Assembly (NCBI GenBank): GCA_021844945.1
Contig: JAKBSJ010000001.1
Coordinates: 124,001-188,000, forward strand
Source: Thermoplasmata archaeon
Lineage (GTDB): Archaea > Thermoplasmatota > Thermoplasmata > Lutacidiplasmatales > UBA184
Length of the DNA: 64,000 bases
Direction: 5' to 3'
Shown: positions 15,808 through 24,413 of the stretch, piece after piece
Layout of the letters: each line of letters starts with the position of its first letter
Position numbering within the stretch: position 1 is the first letter of the stretch
The notes under the pieces: model-generated
Databases searched by the model: none
Told to the model about the DNA's origin: nothing
The model's input: the letters and a program-made list of their open reading frames with translations, nothing else
Made by a program: the position numbers and the translations under genes

Positions 15808-17541
15808 GTGTCCGCCCTGCTCGCGGTGGTGCTTTCGATCGCCGCGGCGCTCGTCCTCTGGGGACCGAACTGGAGCGAGATGACCTCGACCTTCGTCCTC
15901 GTGTTCCTCATTCCCGCGCTCGTGGCCGGCGCCCTCACTCCCTCGCTCGCCCGAGTATGCAAGGGCCGCTTCGAGCTGCAGCGGAGCTTCTTCCTCGTCG
16001 TGATGGTGCTCCTCATCGAGTTGCCGATCGCGGCCGCGGGCCGCTTGGGCCTCCTCCTCGTGCCCTCCTACGGTCCGGGCGTCTGGGCGATCCTTCTGTT
16101 TCTGCAGGCCCCGGCCCTGTGGTTCCGCCACCTAACGCTCTACGGAGTGTCGAGCGCCCATCACCCGCGCTCGATCGCACCCGCCGCGATCCAACCGGTC
16201 CTCGCAATCCTCTTGCTGTTCTTCCTAGTACCCGTGTCGCTCGGGCTCGCGATCGCGGCGGTCGTCTTCCTCGTCCTAGGCTTCCTGTGCGCGCTGCTGC
16301 TCCTACGGGTCGTGGACCGCCCCCTTCAGCACGGTTTTCAGAGCTCGGGCCTATCGATGATGCGGCCGCTCCTGGACCATGTGAACCGCCGCGATCCCGA
16401 GGCGACGGGGATGATCGAGGCGTTCTTCCTGAAATCGGCCCAGCCGGCCGACCTCAACGTGACAGCCGTCCGCTTCGGCACTCCCCGCGGCGCTGCGGCG
16501 ACCATCGCGCTGCCGACGGTCCACCCCGGGCCCTTTGGAGCGATCGGGGCGAGCGACCTCCCACGGAAGATGGTGGAGGCCTTGGGCTCGTCGGCGGGGG
16601 CCGTGTTCGTTCCGCATACGCCGTGCGACCACGACCTCGATCTACCATCGCAGGCCGAAACCGAGAAGATGACCTCCGCGACACGTGCGCTCTTCGAGTC
16701 GATCGCGGCCACTCCCGGGCCTCGCCGCGGAAGTCCGCTGGTCGAGCCGTACGAAGGAAGCCTCGCGCGGGCCCAGATCGTGGGAGACTGTGCGCTGGTG
16801 CTCGTGACACAGGCACCGGCGCCGACCGACGACATCTCGTACGCGGTCGCCGACCGTCTCGTTCGCGAGGTCGAGACCGCGTGTGGCGTGCGGGTGGCCC
16901 TCATCGACGCACATAACTCCTACGTCGAGGGACAGGGCGATGTGGCCTATGCGACGCCGCTCGCGGAACGCCTCGTACGCGACGCGAAGGCAGCCGTCAG
17001 CCAGGCCATCGCGGCTTCGAAAGAGTCCGAAATCGAGGTCGGGACCGCGGTGATGCGCGGATACGACATCGCGCGGGATGGGATTGCGGGCGAAGGCATG
17101 CGGGCCCTCGTGGTCCGAACCGCGGGAACCACCTCGGCGTATGTGCTGGTCGATGGCAACAACCTGGTACAGGGGATGCGCGATCCGATCATCGCCCGGC
17201 TACGAACGATCGTCGACTCGGCTGAGATCATGACGACGGACAACCACGTCGTGCATGAAGCCGACGGATCCACGAACCCGGTGGGTGGTCGGTATCCGAA
17301 AGAGGCGTTGATCGCGGATGCGGAGGCGACCGTGCGGAGCGCCCTCGCCAACCTCCATGCCGTCGAGGTCGCGAGCGGCCGCGCGCCGGTGACCGGCGTC
17401 CTCGTCCTTGGCCCCGGGTTCACGTCGCGTCTGCTGACCGCCATCAGCGACACGGTCTCGATGCTAGGGAACTCTCTTGTGATGACCTTGCTTCTCCTGC
17501 TCGCGAGCTCGCTGGTCGTCCTGTTCGCGCTCGCTCACTGA
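15808..17541 (+). CDS. DUF2070 family membrane protein
   Basis: A 577-residue protein. Residues 1-175 contain about five to six hydrophobic helices, residues 185-540 form a large soluble domain with HPGPFGAIGASDLP, VFVPHTPCDHDLDLPS and VALIDAHNSY motifs, and the last 25 residues form one more hydrophobic helix. This layout and the HPGPFG, DxH and DAHNS motifs match the archaeal DUF2070 family, whose function is unknown. The conserved His/Asp residues suggest metal-dependent chemistry at the membrane face. It begins 79 bp after GGGP synthase. GTG 15808 is the chosen start. Confidence 0.85.
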   Translation: MSALLAVVLSIAAALVLWGPNWSEMTSTFVLVFLIPALVAGALTPSLARVCKGRFELQRSFFLVVMVLLIELPIAAAGRLGLLLVPSYGPGVWAILLFLQAPALWFRHLTLYGVSSAHHPRSIAPAAIQPVLAILLLFFLVPVSLGLAIAAVVFLVLGFLCALLLLRVVDRPLQHGFQSSGLSMMRPLLDHVNRRDPEATGMIEAFFLKSAQPADLNVTAVRFGTPRGAAATIALPTVHPGPFGAIGASDLPRKMVEALGSSAGAVFVPHTPCDHDLDLPSQAETEKMTSATRALFESIAATPGPRRGSPLVEPYEGSLARAQIVGDCALVLVTQAPAPTDDISYAVADRLVREVETACGVRVALIDAHNSYVEGQGDVAYATPLAERLVRDAKAAVSQAIAASKESEIEVGTAVMRGYDIARDGIAGEGMRALVVRTAGTTSAYVLVDGNNLVQGMRDPIIARLRTIVDSAEIMTTDNHVVHEADGSTNPVGGRYPKEALIADAEATVRSALANLHAVEVASGRAPVTGVLVLGPGFTSRLLTAISDTVSMLGNSLVMTLLLLLASSLVVLFALAH

Positions 17542-17557
17542 GGAGGCTGCCGGAGAA

Positions 17558-19195
17558 ATGATGAGGCGGGAAGAGGAATCGACCGCGCTCGCGCGCGCGG
17601 CGAAGGCGATGGGAGGCCCCGAAGCGCTCGATCTGCTGAGCTCGCTCGTTTCGATCGCGCCGACGAACCTGGAGGACCCGGCGCACGGCCGTTGGGAGAA
17701 GCCCCACTACGTTGCGGCGATGGATCGCATCCTGCGGACAGCCCGCGAGCGAGGTTTCGCGACCCGCATCTACGACCCTACGGCCGACCCGTCATTCCAG
17801 GGCCAGATCTCGGGGGGAGGCCCGCGCCCGAACGGGATCATCGACCTGGACGTCGGGGCCCACCGTTGGGCGCTGATCATGGCGCACTTCGACGTCGTGC
17901 CGGTCCCCGAGGAGCAGCGCTCGTATTGGAAGAGCCCGCCTTTTTCCCTGACGGCGCGGGAAGACGGCCGCCTGTATGGGCGTGGGTCGAACGACGACCT
18001 GGGGAGCGGCGTGGTCGGAGGCCTTACCGCGCTCACGTCGCTTTCTCGGGAGAAGTCGCTCCCGGTGAACGTCCGCCTCCTCGTTTGCTGCGACGAAGAG
18101 ACCGGGGGCGAGGGCGGGATCGATGCCATACGAGAGCACGACGCTTCCCTTCCCCCGGACGACCCCGAGCGGATCCTCCGCGCCGATGTCGTGCTGATCC
18201 CGGACGGTAGCCCCCACACCACCGCCGGCTCGTCGGGGGTGGCGTTCCTCGACGCGACCGCCGATCGGCCGGTCCCCCTCGCGCAAACGCTGGCCTACGG
18301 CGAGCGTCTCGTCCAACTCGACGGGCTCGCCCGGACGTGGCGTTCCGCTCTGAAGAGCGAGGACTGGCCCGCCTTCGGCGCTCCCGAGCCGGTGGTCACC
18401 GGCCGAGCCACCGTGACCAAGTTCGACCTCACGCCCATGGGACCGGCGGGCGATCGGCCCAGGGTGGCGCTCGTTCATACCGAGACCGAGGCCGCGAACC
18501 AGATCGCCCGCTCGGTGACGATCGCCTTCGACGGCCCGCCGGCTGCGGTGGCCGATCTACCCTCGCGGCTTGCCTCCCTCGTTTCCGCTCCGTTCCGCGT
18601 CGAGCCGGTCACCGCCACGGGCGCTCGCATTCCGCCCGGGGCATCCTCGATATCGCTCGTAGGGCTCAGCGGGCATGGAGGCTACCCGCACCGGGCCCAC
18701 AACCCCGTTCCCGCGGCGATCGACCTCTTGAAGTCGGCGGCCCGCCGAGATTGGATCGAACCCAACGCCCCGGGCGACCCGGCCTTCGTCGTGGACCTTC
18801 GCCTTCCACCGGAAATGGAGCTCGCGCCCGGGACCGAGGCGGTGTTTGCTTCGCTCGCTCCGTGGATCCGGGATACGCTCCCCGTCGCGCGCGTCGTGGC
18901 CCCCCCGGGTCGGTGCCGGCCCGGTTACGCGCTTCCCGTCGACCATCCGATGGTGCTGCGGCTTGCCGCGATCATGCGCGACGTCTTCCATGAGCCGGGG
19001 ATTTTCGGCGAATACGGCGGGACTGACGCGAGTTCGGTGCGGGGCCTTACCACCCCGGCCGGCGAGCCTTTGCCCGCCCTCGTCTTTGGGAGCATGGATC
19101 GGGCCGCGCACATCCACGAGGCCGAGGAGAGCCTCGACCCGGTGCGCTTCGCGGGCGTGGTCGAGGTGATGCGCCGCTTCGTCCTGGGTCTCTAA
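17558..19195 (+). CDS. M20 family metallopeptidase/deacylase
   Basis: A 545-residue enzyme of the ArgE/DapE/ACY1/CPG2 class. Metal-binding residues are visible: His110 and Asp112 in MAHFDVVP, Asp146/147 in GRGSNDDLG, Glu180/181 in CCDEETGGE, and a late His in HIHEAEE. The dimerisation lid includes LSGHGGYPHRAHNP. It is about 100 residues longer than typical M20 peptidases, with the extra length around residues 200-330. A GGAGG motif precedes ATG 17558, and it is 16 bp after the DUF2070 gene. Substrate unknown. Confidence 0.83.
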   Translation: MMRREEESTALARAAKAMGGPEALDLLSSLVSIAPTNLEDPAHGRWEKPHYVAAMDRILRTARERGFATRIYDPTADPSFQGQISGGGPRPNGIIDLDVGAHRWALIMAHFDVVPVPEEQRSYWKSPPFSLTAREDGRLYGRGSNDDLGSGVVGGLTALTSLSREKSLPVNVRLLVCCDEETGGEGGIDAIREHDASLPPDDPERILRADVVLIPDGSPHTTAGSSGVAFLDATADRPVPLAQTLAYGERLVQLDGLARTWRSALKSEDWPAFGAPEPVVTGRATVTKFDLTPMGPAGDRPRVALVHTETEAANQIARSVTIAFDGPPAAVADLPSRLASLVSAPFRVEPVTATGARIPPGASSISLVGLSGHGGYPHRAHNPVPAAIDLLKSAARRDWIEPNAPGDPAFVVDLRLPPEMELAPGTEAVFASLAPWIRDTLPVARVVAPPGRCRPGYALPVDHPMVLRLAAIMRDVFHEPGIFGEYGGTDASSVRGLTTPAGEPLPALVFGSMDRAAHIHEAEESLDPVRFAGVVEVMRRFVLGL

Positions 19196-19207
19196 GGAGC
19201 TCGTTTC

Positions 19208-19786
19208 GTGCTTCCGCAGCCGATCGCCAGTCTCGCGGCGGTCATCTGGGTGTTGTTGCCCGCGTTTAGCGCGAATGCTCTCGCGACCCTTCCCCGGGGC
19301 ACCGGGCCCGCGATGGATCTCGGGCGGAGCTGGCCCTGGGACCGCCGTCGGGTCCTCGGCCCGTCGAAGACCTGGTCCGGGTTCTTCGTCGGCTCGGCCC
19401 TCGGCATCGTCATCGGGCTGGTCGAGGCCTGGGTGATTCTCCTCGCACCGCCGAACCTCGCGGTGGTTCCCCGGCTCGCGCCGAGCGTCGTCGCCGCGAT
19501 CCCGGTGGTCTCCGTGATCGCCTTCGGGGCGATGATCGGCGACGCGGTCGGCTCGTTCATCAAGCGTCGGATCGACCGACCCAGCGGCTCGCGAGTGTGG
19601 CTGCTCGACCAGTTCCCATTCGTCCTGGTCCCGATCGCGCTCGGGTTCGCGTTCTACCCCGCGCTGTTCGTCGCGACGTTCGCGAACTGGGAAGCCATCA
19701 TATGGGTCGTACTGCTGACGTTGCTGCTCCACGTGGGATTCAACTGGGTGGGGTACAAGGCCGGTCTGAAGAGGGTGCCATGGTGA
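19208..19786 (+). CDS. carS: CDP-archaeol synthase
   Basis: A 192-residue membrane protein with about five hydrophobic segments. It contains LLPAFSANALATLPRG, the LGPSKTWSGFFVG loop, GAMIGDAVGSFIKRR and LDQFPFVLVP, the motif set of CarS, which activates unsaturated archaetidic acid with CTP before head-group attachment. It fits directly with the GGGP and DGGGP synthases upstream. GTG start at 19208 with GGAG nearby. Its end overlaps pyrE by 7 bp. Confidence 0.92.
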   Translation: MLPQPIASLAAVIWVLLPAFSANALATLPRGTGPAMDLGRSWPWDRRRVLGPSKTWSGFFVGSALGIVIGLVEAWVILLAPPNLAVVPRLAPSVVAAIPVVSVIAFGAMIGDAVGSFIKRRIDRPSGSRVWLLDQFPFVLVPIALGFAFYPALFVATFANWEAIIWVVLLTLLLHVGFNWVGYKAGLKRVPW

Positions 19787-20328
19787 CCTCCTCCGAACCG
19801 CCCACCACCGCGGAGATCGTTCGGCTCCTGATCGACGCCGGAGCCGTTCGTTTCGGCGATTTCACGCTCGCGAGCGGCCAGAGATCGGATGTCTATGTCG
19901 ATGTGAAGAAGGCGTGGACCGATCCGGTCCGGCTCGAACGCATCGCCCGGGGCTTGGCCCCTCACGTGGGGGACGTCGATCGCCTGGCCGGGATGGAACT
20001 GGGCGCGGTTCCGCTGGTCGTGGCGACCGCGCTCCTGGTCCGCCGGCCGCTGATCGTGATCCGGAAGGCCGCGAAGGAGCATGGGACGCGTCTACGCTAC
20101 GAAGGAGAGGTCCCGCCGGGATCCCGGGTACTTCTGATCGAGGACGTCTCCACGACCGGAGGAAGCGCGATTGCGTCGATCGAGGTACTCCGAGCGGCGG
20201 GTGCGCGGGTCGACCGCGCTCTCGTCGTCGTCGACCGGGAGCAGGGAGCGCGGGAGAAGCTCGCGTCCGTGGGGGTTCGCTTGACCGCTCTCGCCACGCT
20301 GACGCAGGTGCGCGGAGCCCGCGCGTGA
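19780..20328 (+). CDS. pyrE: Orotate phosphoribosyltransferase
   Basis: A 182-residue type I phosphoribosyltransferase that converts orotate and PRPP to OMP. VRFGDFTLASGQRSDVYVDVK is the N-terminal orotate site, LVVATALLVRRPLIVIRK contains the catalytic-loop Lys/Arg region, and VLLIEDVSTTGGSAIAS is the PRPP-binding motif. ATG 19780 or the adjacent GTG 19783 may start it. It lies between carS and endA, with overlapping ends on both sides. Confidence 0.93.
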   Translation: MVTSSEPPTTAEIVRLLIDAGAVRFGDFTLASGQRSDVYVDVKKAWTDPVRLERIARGLAPHVGDVDRLAGMELGAVPLVVATALLVRRPLIVIRKAAKEHGTRLRYEGEVPPGSRVLLIEDVSTTGGSAIASIEVLRAAGARVDRALVVVDREQGAREKLASVGVRLTALATLTQVRGARA

Positions 20329-21389
20329 GCGCAACGGCAGGTCCGGACGGGTCGGCGCGCGTCCGGGACCCGGCCGAAGCCAGCTCGATCCACGCCAAGG
20401 GCTACTTCGGAACTCTCGAGACCGGCGGCGCGCTCTCGCTTGACCGCTACGACACGGTCTATCTCGCCGAAATGGGCCGGGTCGAGGTAGTGGGAGCTCG
20501 AGATCGCCCAGTCCTTTGGACCGAGCTGTTCCGGCGCGCAGCGCGAAAGGATCCTGGGTTCGGCGTTCGCTACCTCGTCTACCGGGACCTTCGCCAGCGC
20601 GGGTACGTGGTCCGGTCGAGTCCTCCGCCCGTGGCATTCGCCGTCCTGCCTCGGGGCGGTATCCTGAACAAGACCCCGTCGAAGTTCTGGGTCGAGGCGA
20701 TCAGCGAACGCGCTCCGTTCGACCTGGGGCGTTTGTTCGAGCTCGCCGATCGCGCGCGGAGCGCGAAGAAGTCGCTGTTGATCGGGGTGGTCGACGAGGA
20801 GTCCGATCTCACGTACTACCGGGTCCGCCGGCCGGCTCCCAACGGCTCGCTGCTCCCTCGCGGTCTCCCCTCCCCCGCCATCGGCACGCTTGGGCACGAC
20901 CGGGTCGTCGTGCACGATCCGGCGGCGGTCGAGGAGCTCGGCCGGATCGGGGCGTACGGTAGCCGCGTCGGAGCCCGCCTCGAACTCAGCCTGATCGAGT
21001 CCGCGTACCTCGTGCGCACCCACCAGCTCTCCCTCGTCCAGGGCTCCACCGGGAGAGCCGTCTCGCTCGCTTTCCTCGAACGTCGGGCTCGGGAGCTCGA
21101 TCCGATGTTCCGTGAACGCCTGTCGGCGTACGAGGACCTGCGCCGTCGGGGATTGGTCGTCAAGACGGGGTTCAAGTACGGGGCCCATTTCCGAGCCTAC
21201 CTCCACAATCCGGACAACGCGCACGCGCGCTATCTCGTGCGGGCCGCTCCCGATCGTTTCGTCTCGGCGTGGCCCGAGGTCTCGGGAGGCGTGCGCGTCG
21301 CTCAGGGAGTTCGAAAGGAGTTCTTGCTTGCCGGCGTTCGCCCCGACCGGTCCGTGCGATACCTCGAGCTCGAACGGATCCGGCCCTAG
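20325..21389 (+). CDS. endA: tRNA splicing endonuclease, homodimeric two-repeat type
   Basis: A 354-residue enzyme that cleaves bulge-helix-bulge introns in tRNA and rRNA precursors. The C-terminal unit carries the catalytic triad Tyr292 (FRAYLH), His300 (NAHARYLV) and Lys331 (VRKEFLLAG). The N-terminal half is a degenerate repeat (VRYLVYRDLRQRGYVVRSS, then FWVEAISE) without the triad. This is the alpha2 euryarchaeal form. GTG 20325 overlaps pyrE as GTGA; upstream open frame is pyrE in another frame. Relevant to the T-arm intron of the tRNA-Glu gene at 9363. Ends tail-to-tail with the next gene. Confidence 0.93.
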   Translation: MSATAGPDGSARVRDPAEASSIHAKGYFGTLETGGALSLDRYDTVYLAEMGRVEVVGARDRPVLWTELFRRAARKDPGFGVRYLVYRDLRQRGYVVRSSPPPVAFAVLPRGGILNKTPSKFWVEAISERAPFDLGRLFELADRARSAKKSLLIGVVDEESDLTYYRVRRPAPNGSLLPRGLPSPAIGTLGHDRVVVHDPAAVEELGRIGAYGSRVGARLELSLIESAYLVRTHQLSLVQGSTGRAVSLAFLERRARELDPMFRERLSAYEDLRRRGLVVKTGFKYGAHFRAYLHNPDNAHARYLVRAAPDRFVSAWPEVSGGVRVAQGVRKEFLLAGVRPDRSVRYLELERIRP

Positions 21390-22186
21390 CCACCACGCCG
21401 GCCCGACCGACGGGCCGACGACCGCGCGGGCGCCTCCGACGGTCCGAGTCCCGCCGTCAGCAGGTGCTTCAGCAGGATCTCGTGCTTACGCTCGTCCGAC
21501 TCCATGCTCTCCCACAGAAGGCCCATCACCCCGCCCAACTGTCGGGCGAGGCCGGGCAGCGTGCCGGACTCAGCGACCTTCTCCTTGCGGATCAGGCGTT
21601 CGATGTCCGAGCGCGTCACGCCGGTCGCGGTCGTGGCGATCAGGCCCCGGTCAAGATAGCTCACGAGGGAAGCCACGATCTCGGCGTGGCGCAAGCTGTC
21701 GGATGCGATCTGGCGGAAGATCGCCCGGGTCAGTTCGTCGCGGGATTTCTGCGCGAGACGCATGCAATCCGCGACCGCGGTATGCTCGAGAGCGACCCGC
21801 CGGCTGAGGAATGCGATGACCTGCCGATCGACGGGCTCCGGAGCGTGCGTGGGCGGAGGCGGCATGGGAGAACGTCCGGACGCTCCGGCGATCTCACGCG
21901 CTCCCTCGAGAACGAGCCCGGGCGAAAATTCCCGGGGGTGGTCGGTGGCGAGCAGCTCCTGGGCGATCCCTCGGGCGATCCGGCGGGCGTCGTCCCGAGT
22001 GCTGATGGCGGCGAGCTTCGAGCGCAAGCGCTTCCCGGAGAGATACTGGGAAACGGCCGACGGTACGAGACCCAAGAGGTCGGCCGCCTCGCGCTCCGAA
22101 ATGCCGAAGGAGTGGACCAGCTCGTGCGCGACCAGCGCCTGGGTGAGCTGAACGTACGTTGCCGGAGCGAACCCGGGGCCGGACAT
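21386..22186 (-). CDS. HTH-ferritin-like fusion regulator
   Basis: A 266-residue protein. Residues about 10-60 are an XRE/COG2522-like helix-turn-helix (FGISEREAADLLGLVPSAVSQYL with GKRLRSKL). Residues about 115-250 form a four-helix, ferritin-like unit with carboxylate/His patterns ALEHTAVADC, DSLRHAEIVASLV and ESDERKHEILLKHLL, suggesting an iron or di-iron site. A DNA-binding domain fused to such a module would make a metal or oxygen sensor (inference). Start at ATG 22186, with a minus-strand TATA-like GAAATAC about 23 bp upstream. Its neighbour upstream encodes a second helical putative di-iron protein. Confidence 0.72.
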   Translation of the reverse strand: MSGPGFAPATYVQLTQALVAHELVHSFGISEREAADLLGLVPSAVSQYLSGKRLRSKLAAISTRDDARRIARGIAQELLATDHPREFSPGLVLEGAREIAGASGRSPMPPPPTHAPEPVDRQVIAFLSRRVALEHTAVADCMRLAQKSRDELTRAIFRQIASDSLRHAEIVASLVSYLDRGLIATTATGVTRSDIERLIRKEKVAESGTLPGLARQLGGVMGLLWESMESDERKHEILLKHLLTAGLGPSEAPARSSARRSGRRGG

Positions 22187-22292
22187 GGACGCGATACGGC
22201 CGGGCCGTATTTCACCGCTCACGCCGTGAGTACCGGGGGCGAGAGCAGCGAGAGGGGTTCCGGGACGACCGGTCTGCGAGGTGAGGGCAGCG

Positions 22293-23018
22293 CTAGGCGG
22301 GGTGCCCGTTCGTTGCGGCCAGCACTCCATCGACGATCAGAGCATGGATGGAGAATCCCCGGAGCATCTGGTCCCACATTTTCTCGCGGACCTCGGGGGT
22401 GTTTGCGAACCCGGCAACGATCTCCCCGATCCAACGGCTGTGTTCGACATCGGCCGTTACGTGCAAGCGGTAGTACTCCAGATTCTCTTCCGGAACGTGG
22501 TAGTGCGTGCGGAATGCGGGTAGCAGACGTTCGCAGAGCTCTACGTTCGGAGGCTCGGACGATCCGGCGGCAGAAACGTAGAACGGGTTCTCTCGGTTCG
22601 TGTAGAGGAAGTCGTCGATCGCGACCAGGGTGCTCGGGAGAAGGCGTGCTCCCTGCACATCGGCTCGCTTCATGCCGAGCCCTTCGCAGAACCGGAGCCA
22701 CAGCTCGGGATGTCCCACTTCCTTGCCCTTCGGGTCTCCGGCCTCCTCGACCAGCTGGTCCAAGATCATCCGACGGTAGCGATCGTTGCTCGGAGCCCAA
22801 GAGCAGTTCGAGAACCGTTCCGCCATCGCGATGGGAACGCACGCGAGCCAAGGGTAGAACTGCGTGACCCACGCCTCGACGACCGGCCGTGGGACCTCCC
22901 CGCGTTCGAGCCTCTGGAAGAAGGGATGGGTCTTGAACGGGTGGTTCGCAAGCTTGTAACGGGTCAGCTCGTTCCGGAACTTCTCGCCTTCGAAACGGAT
23001 CCACGGTGCTTCCGACAT
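22293..23018 (-). CDS. PqqC/TenA-like helical protein (putative iron-containing oxygenase family)
   Basis: A 241-residue helical protein of the heme-oxygenase-like superfamily. Clues are LANHPFKTHPFFQRLERGEV near residue 24, AERFSNCSWAPSNDRYRRMILDQLVEEAGD (approximate helices 3-4) and a later HVTADVEHSRWIGEIV with the Glu/His residues typical of di-iron members such as CADD-like and PqqC-like proteins. The reaction is unknown. A TATA-like CCAAATA lies 23-29 bp before ATG 23018, so it is probably leaderless. It is divergent from the CoA-transferase operon and upstream of the HTH-ferritin gene. Confidence 0.7.
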   Translation of the reverse strand: MSEAPWIRFEGEKFRNELTRYKLANHPFKTHPFFQRLERGEVPRPVVEAWVTQFYPWLACVPIAMAERFSNCSWAPSNDRYRRMILDQLVEEAGDPKGKEVGHPELWLRFCEGLGMKRADVQGARLLPSTLVAIDDFLYTNRENPFYVSAAGSSEPPNVELCERLLPAFRTHYHVPEENLEYYRLHVTADVEHSRWIGEIVAGFANTPEVREKMWDQMLRGFSIHALIVDGVLAATNGHPA

Positions 23019-23040
23019 CGCGCGGCAGAGCGGCCGGTCC

Positions 23041-23082
23041 TATTTGGGCCAAAAGGTTTCGCGGTGAACCCTGATTTTTATG
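23041..23082. promoter_or_regulatory. Divergent promoter pair, PqqC/TenA-like gene and CoA-transferase
   Basis: Minus-strand CCAAATA (23041-23047) serves the leftward gene starting at 23018. Plus-strand TTTTTATG (23075-23082) is 27 bp before the rightward ATG at 23106. Two compact TATA boxes 30 bp apart could allow joint regulation. Confidence 0.6.
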
Positions 23083-23105
23083 GAGAATGCCGCAGGTCGG
23101 GAGCG

Positions 23106-24413
23106 ATGACCTCTTTCTCGCGTGCACCCGCCGTGGTCCCGGATTTCGGTCCCCTCGCCGGAGTGCGCGTGATCGATTCCTCACGGTTCGTGGCCGGGCC
23201 TTGGGCCGCGGGGTACCTGGCAGAGTTCGGAGCCGAGGTCATCCACGTCGAGGTCCCGCCCTTCGAACGTCCGTATGCCGATCCGACCCGGACCCTTACT
23301 CCCCTGCTTCCCGAGGGTCGGCCCCCCTCCGAGCAAGTTTCAGAGTCCTGGATCCAGTACTCGCGCAACAAGCTATCGGTCGGACTGGACCTCCGCCGTC
23401 CCGAGGGACGGTCGGTCTTCCTCGACCTGGCCCGGCAGGCCGACATCTGGATCGAATCGTCCCGACCCGGGACCTATGACCGCCTGGGTCTTTCCGACGC
23501 CGAGGTCCGCCAAGCGAACCCTCGGTTGACGATCGTTCACGTTTCCGGGTACGGACAGGACGGAGTCCCCGAGCGGGTCAACGCCCCTTCCTACGATCTC
23601 ACCGGCCAGGCGTTCAGTGGTTTCCTCTCGTTGCAAGGCGACCCGGATCCGTCCCCCCCCACCCGATCGGGGACCGCGCTCAACGACACCGTTACCGGAC
23701 TCGCTGCCGCCGGGGCTGCGGCGATGGGCTACGTCTCCTCGTTACGGAGGGGCGTCGGGCAGACGATCGACGTCGCGCAGTATGAGATCCTTTTCACCCT
23801 GCTCGAAAACTTTGCCCTGGATTACTTCGCGCGCGGCGTGGTCCGTGGGCGGCACGGCTCCGCGCATTCCCGCCTACATCCCTACGATGTACACCGCGCG
23901 AAGGACGGGTGGGTGGTGGTCGCGGCCCCGAACGCGGACGCCTACGCGCGCTTGAAACGCATGATCGGCTTCGACGACGCCCGGTTCGACGACGTCTCCT
24001 ACCGGCTCGCGCATCGGGGACCCGTAGATCGAGCTATCGCGGATTTTTGCGCGTCGCGGAGCCGGGACGAGCTCGAGCGGGCCGCGCGCGAGAACGACGT
24101 CGCGTTGGTCCGCGTCTACGACATCGCCGATATCGCCCACGATGCCCACTACCAACAGCGCGAAATGATCATCGATTGGGAGGATCCCGTAGCGGGCAAG
24201 GTCCGAGGTCCGGGGATCGCGCCGAAGTTCACCGGAACACCGGGGCGGATCTGGCGGGGCGCTCCCTGGCTCGGGCAGGACAACCGCACCATCCTTTCGC
24301 GGGTCTTGGGATACTCGGACGCTCAGATCGATGCGCTGGCCGCGAGCGGGGCGCTGGGAGAGGATCGCCCGTCGGGTCTCGCCGGTTCGGAACGGAGGAC
24401 CCCTCCCCCGTGA
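23106..24413 (+). CDS. Class III CoA-transferase (CaiB/BaiF family)
   Basis: A 435-residue enzyme that moves CoA between carboxylic acids through an aspartyl-CoA intermediate. GVRVIDSSRFVAGPWAAGYL and FGAEVIHVE (residues about 16-50) are the family start, YSRNKLSVGLDL and LTIVHVSGYGQDG follow, and SYDLTGQAFSGF carries the candidate catalytic Asp. ATG 23106 is set by the TATA box at 23075 and by family length; the open frame continues upstream. Co-transcribed with the acyl-CoA dehydrogenase (GTGA overlap). The substrate pair is unknown. Confidence 0.88.
   Translation: MTSFSRAPAVVPDFGPLAGVRVIDSSRFVAGPWAAGYLAEFGAEVIHVEVPPFERPYADPTRTLTPLLPEGRPPSEQVSESWIQYSRNKLSVGLDLRRPEGRSVFLDLARQADIWIESSRPGTYDRLGLSDAEVRQANPRLTIVHVSGYGQDGVPERVNAPSYDLTGQAFSGFLSLQGDPDPSPPTRSGTALNDTVTGLAAAGAAAMGYVSSLRRGVGQTIDVAQYEILFTLLENFALDYFARGVVRGRHGSAHSRLHPYDVHRAKDGWVVVAAPNADAYARLKRMIGFDDARFDDVSYRLAHRGPVDRAIADFCASRSRDELERAARENDVALVRVYDIADIAHDAHYQQREMIIDWEDPVAGKVRGPGIAPKFTGTPGRIWRGAPWLGQDNRTILSRVLGYSDAQIDALAASGALGEDRPSGLAGSERRTPPP

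Noticed and set aside
22710-23105. Upstream extension of the CoA-transferase to a start at 22710
   Set aside because: It would run antisense through the PqqC/TenA-like gene and over two clear TATA boxes; conserved sequence starts after ATG 23106.
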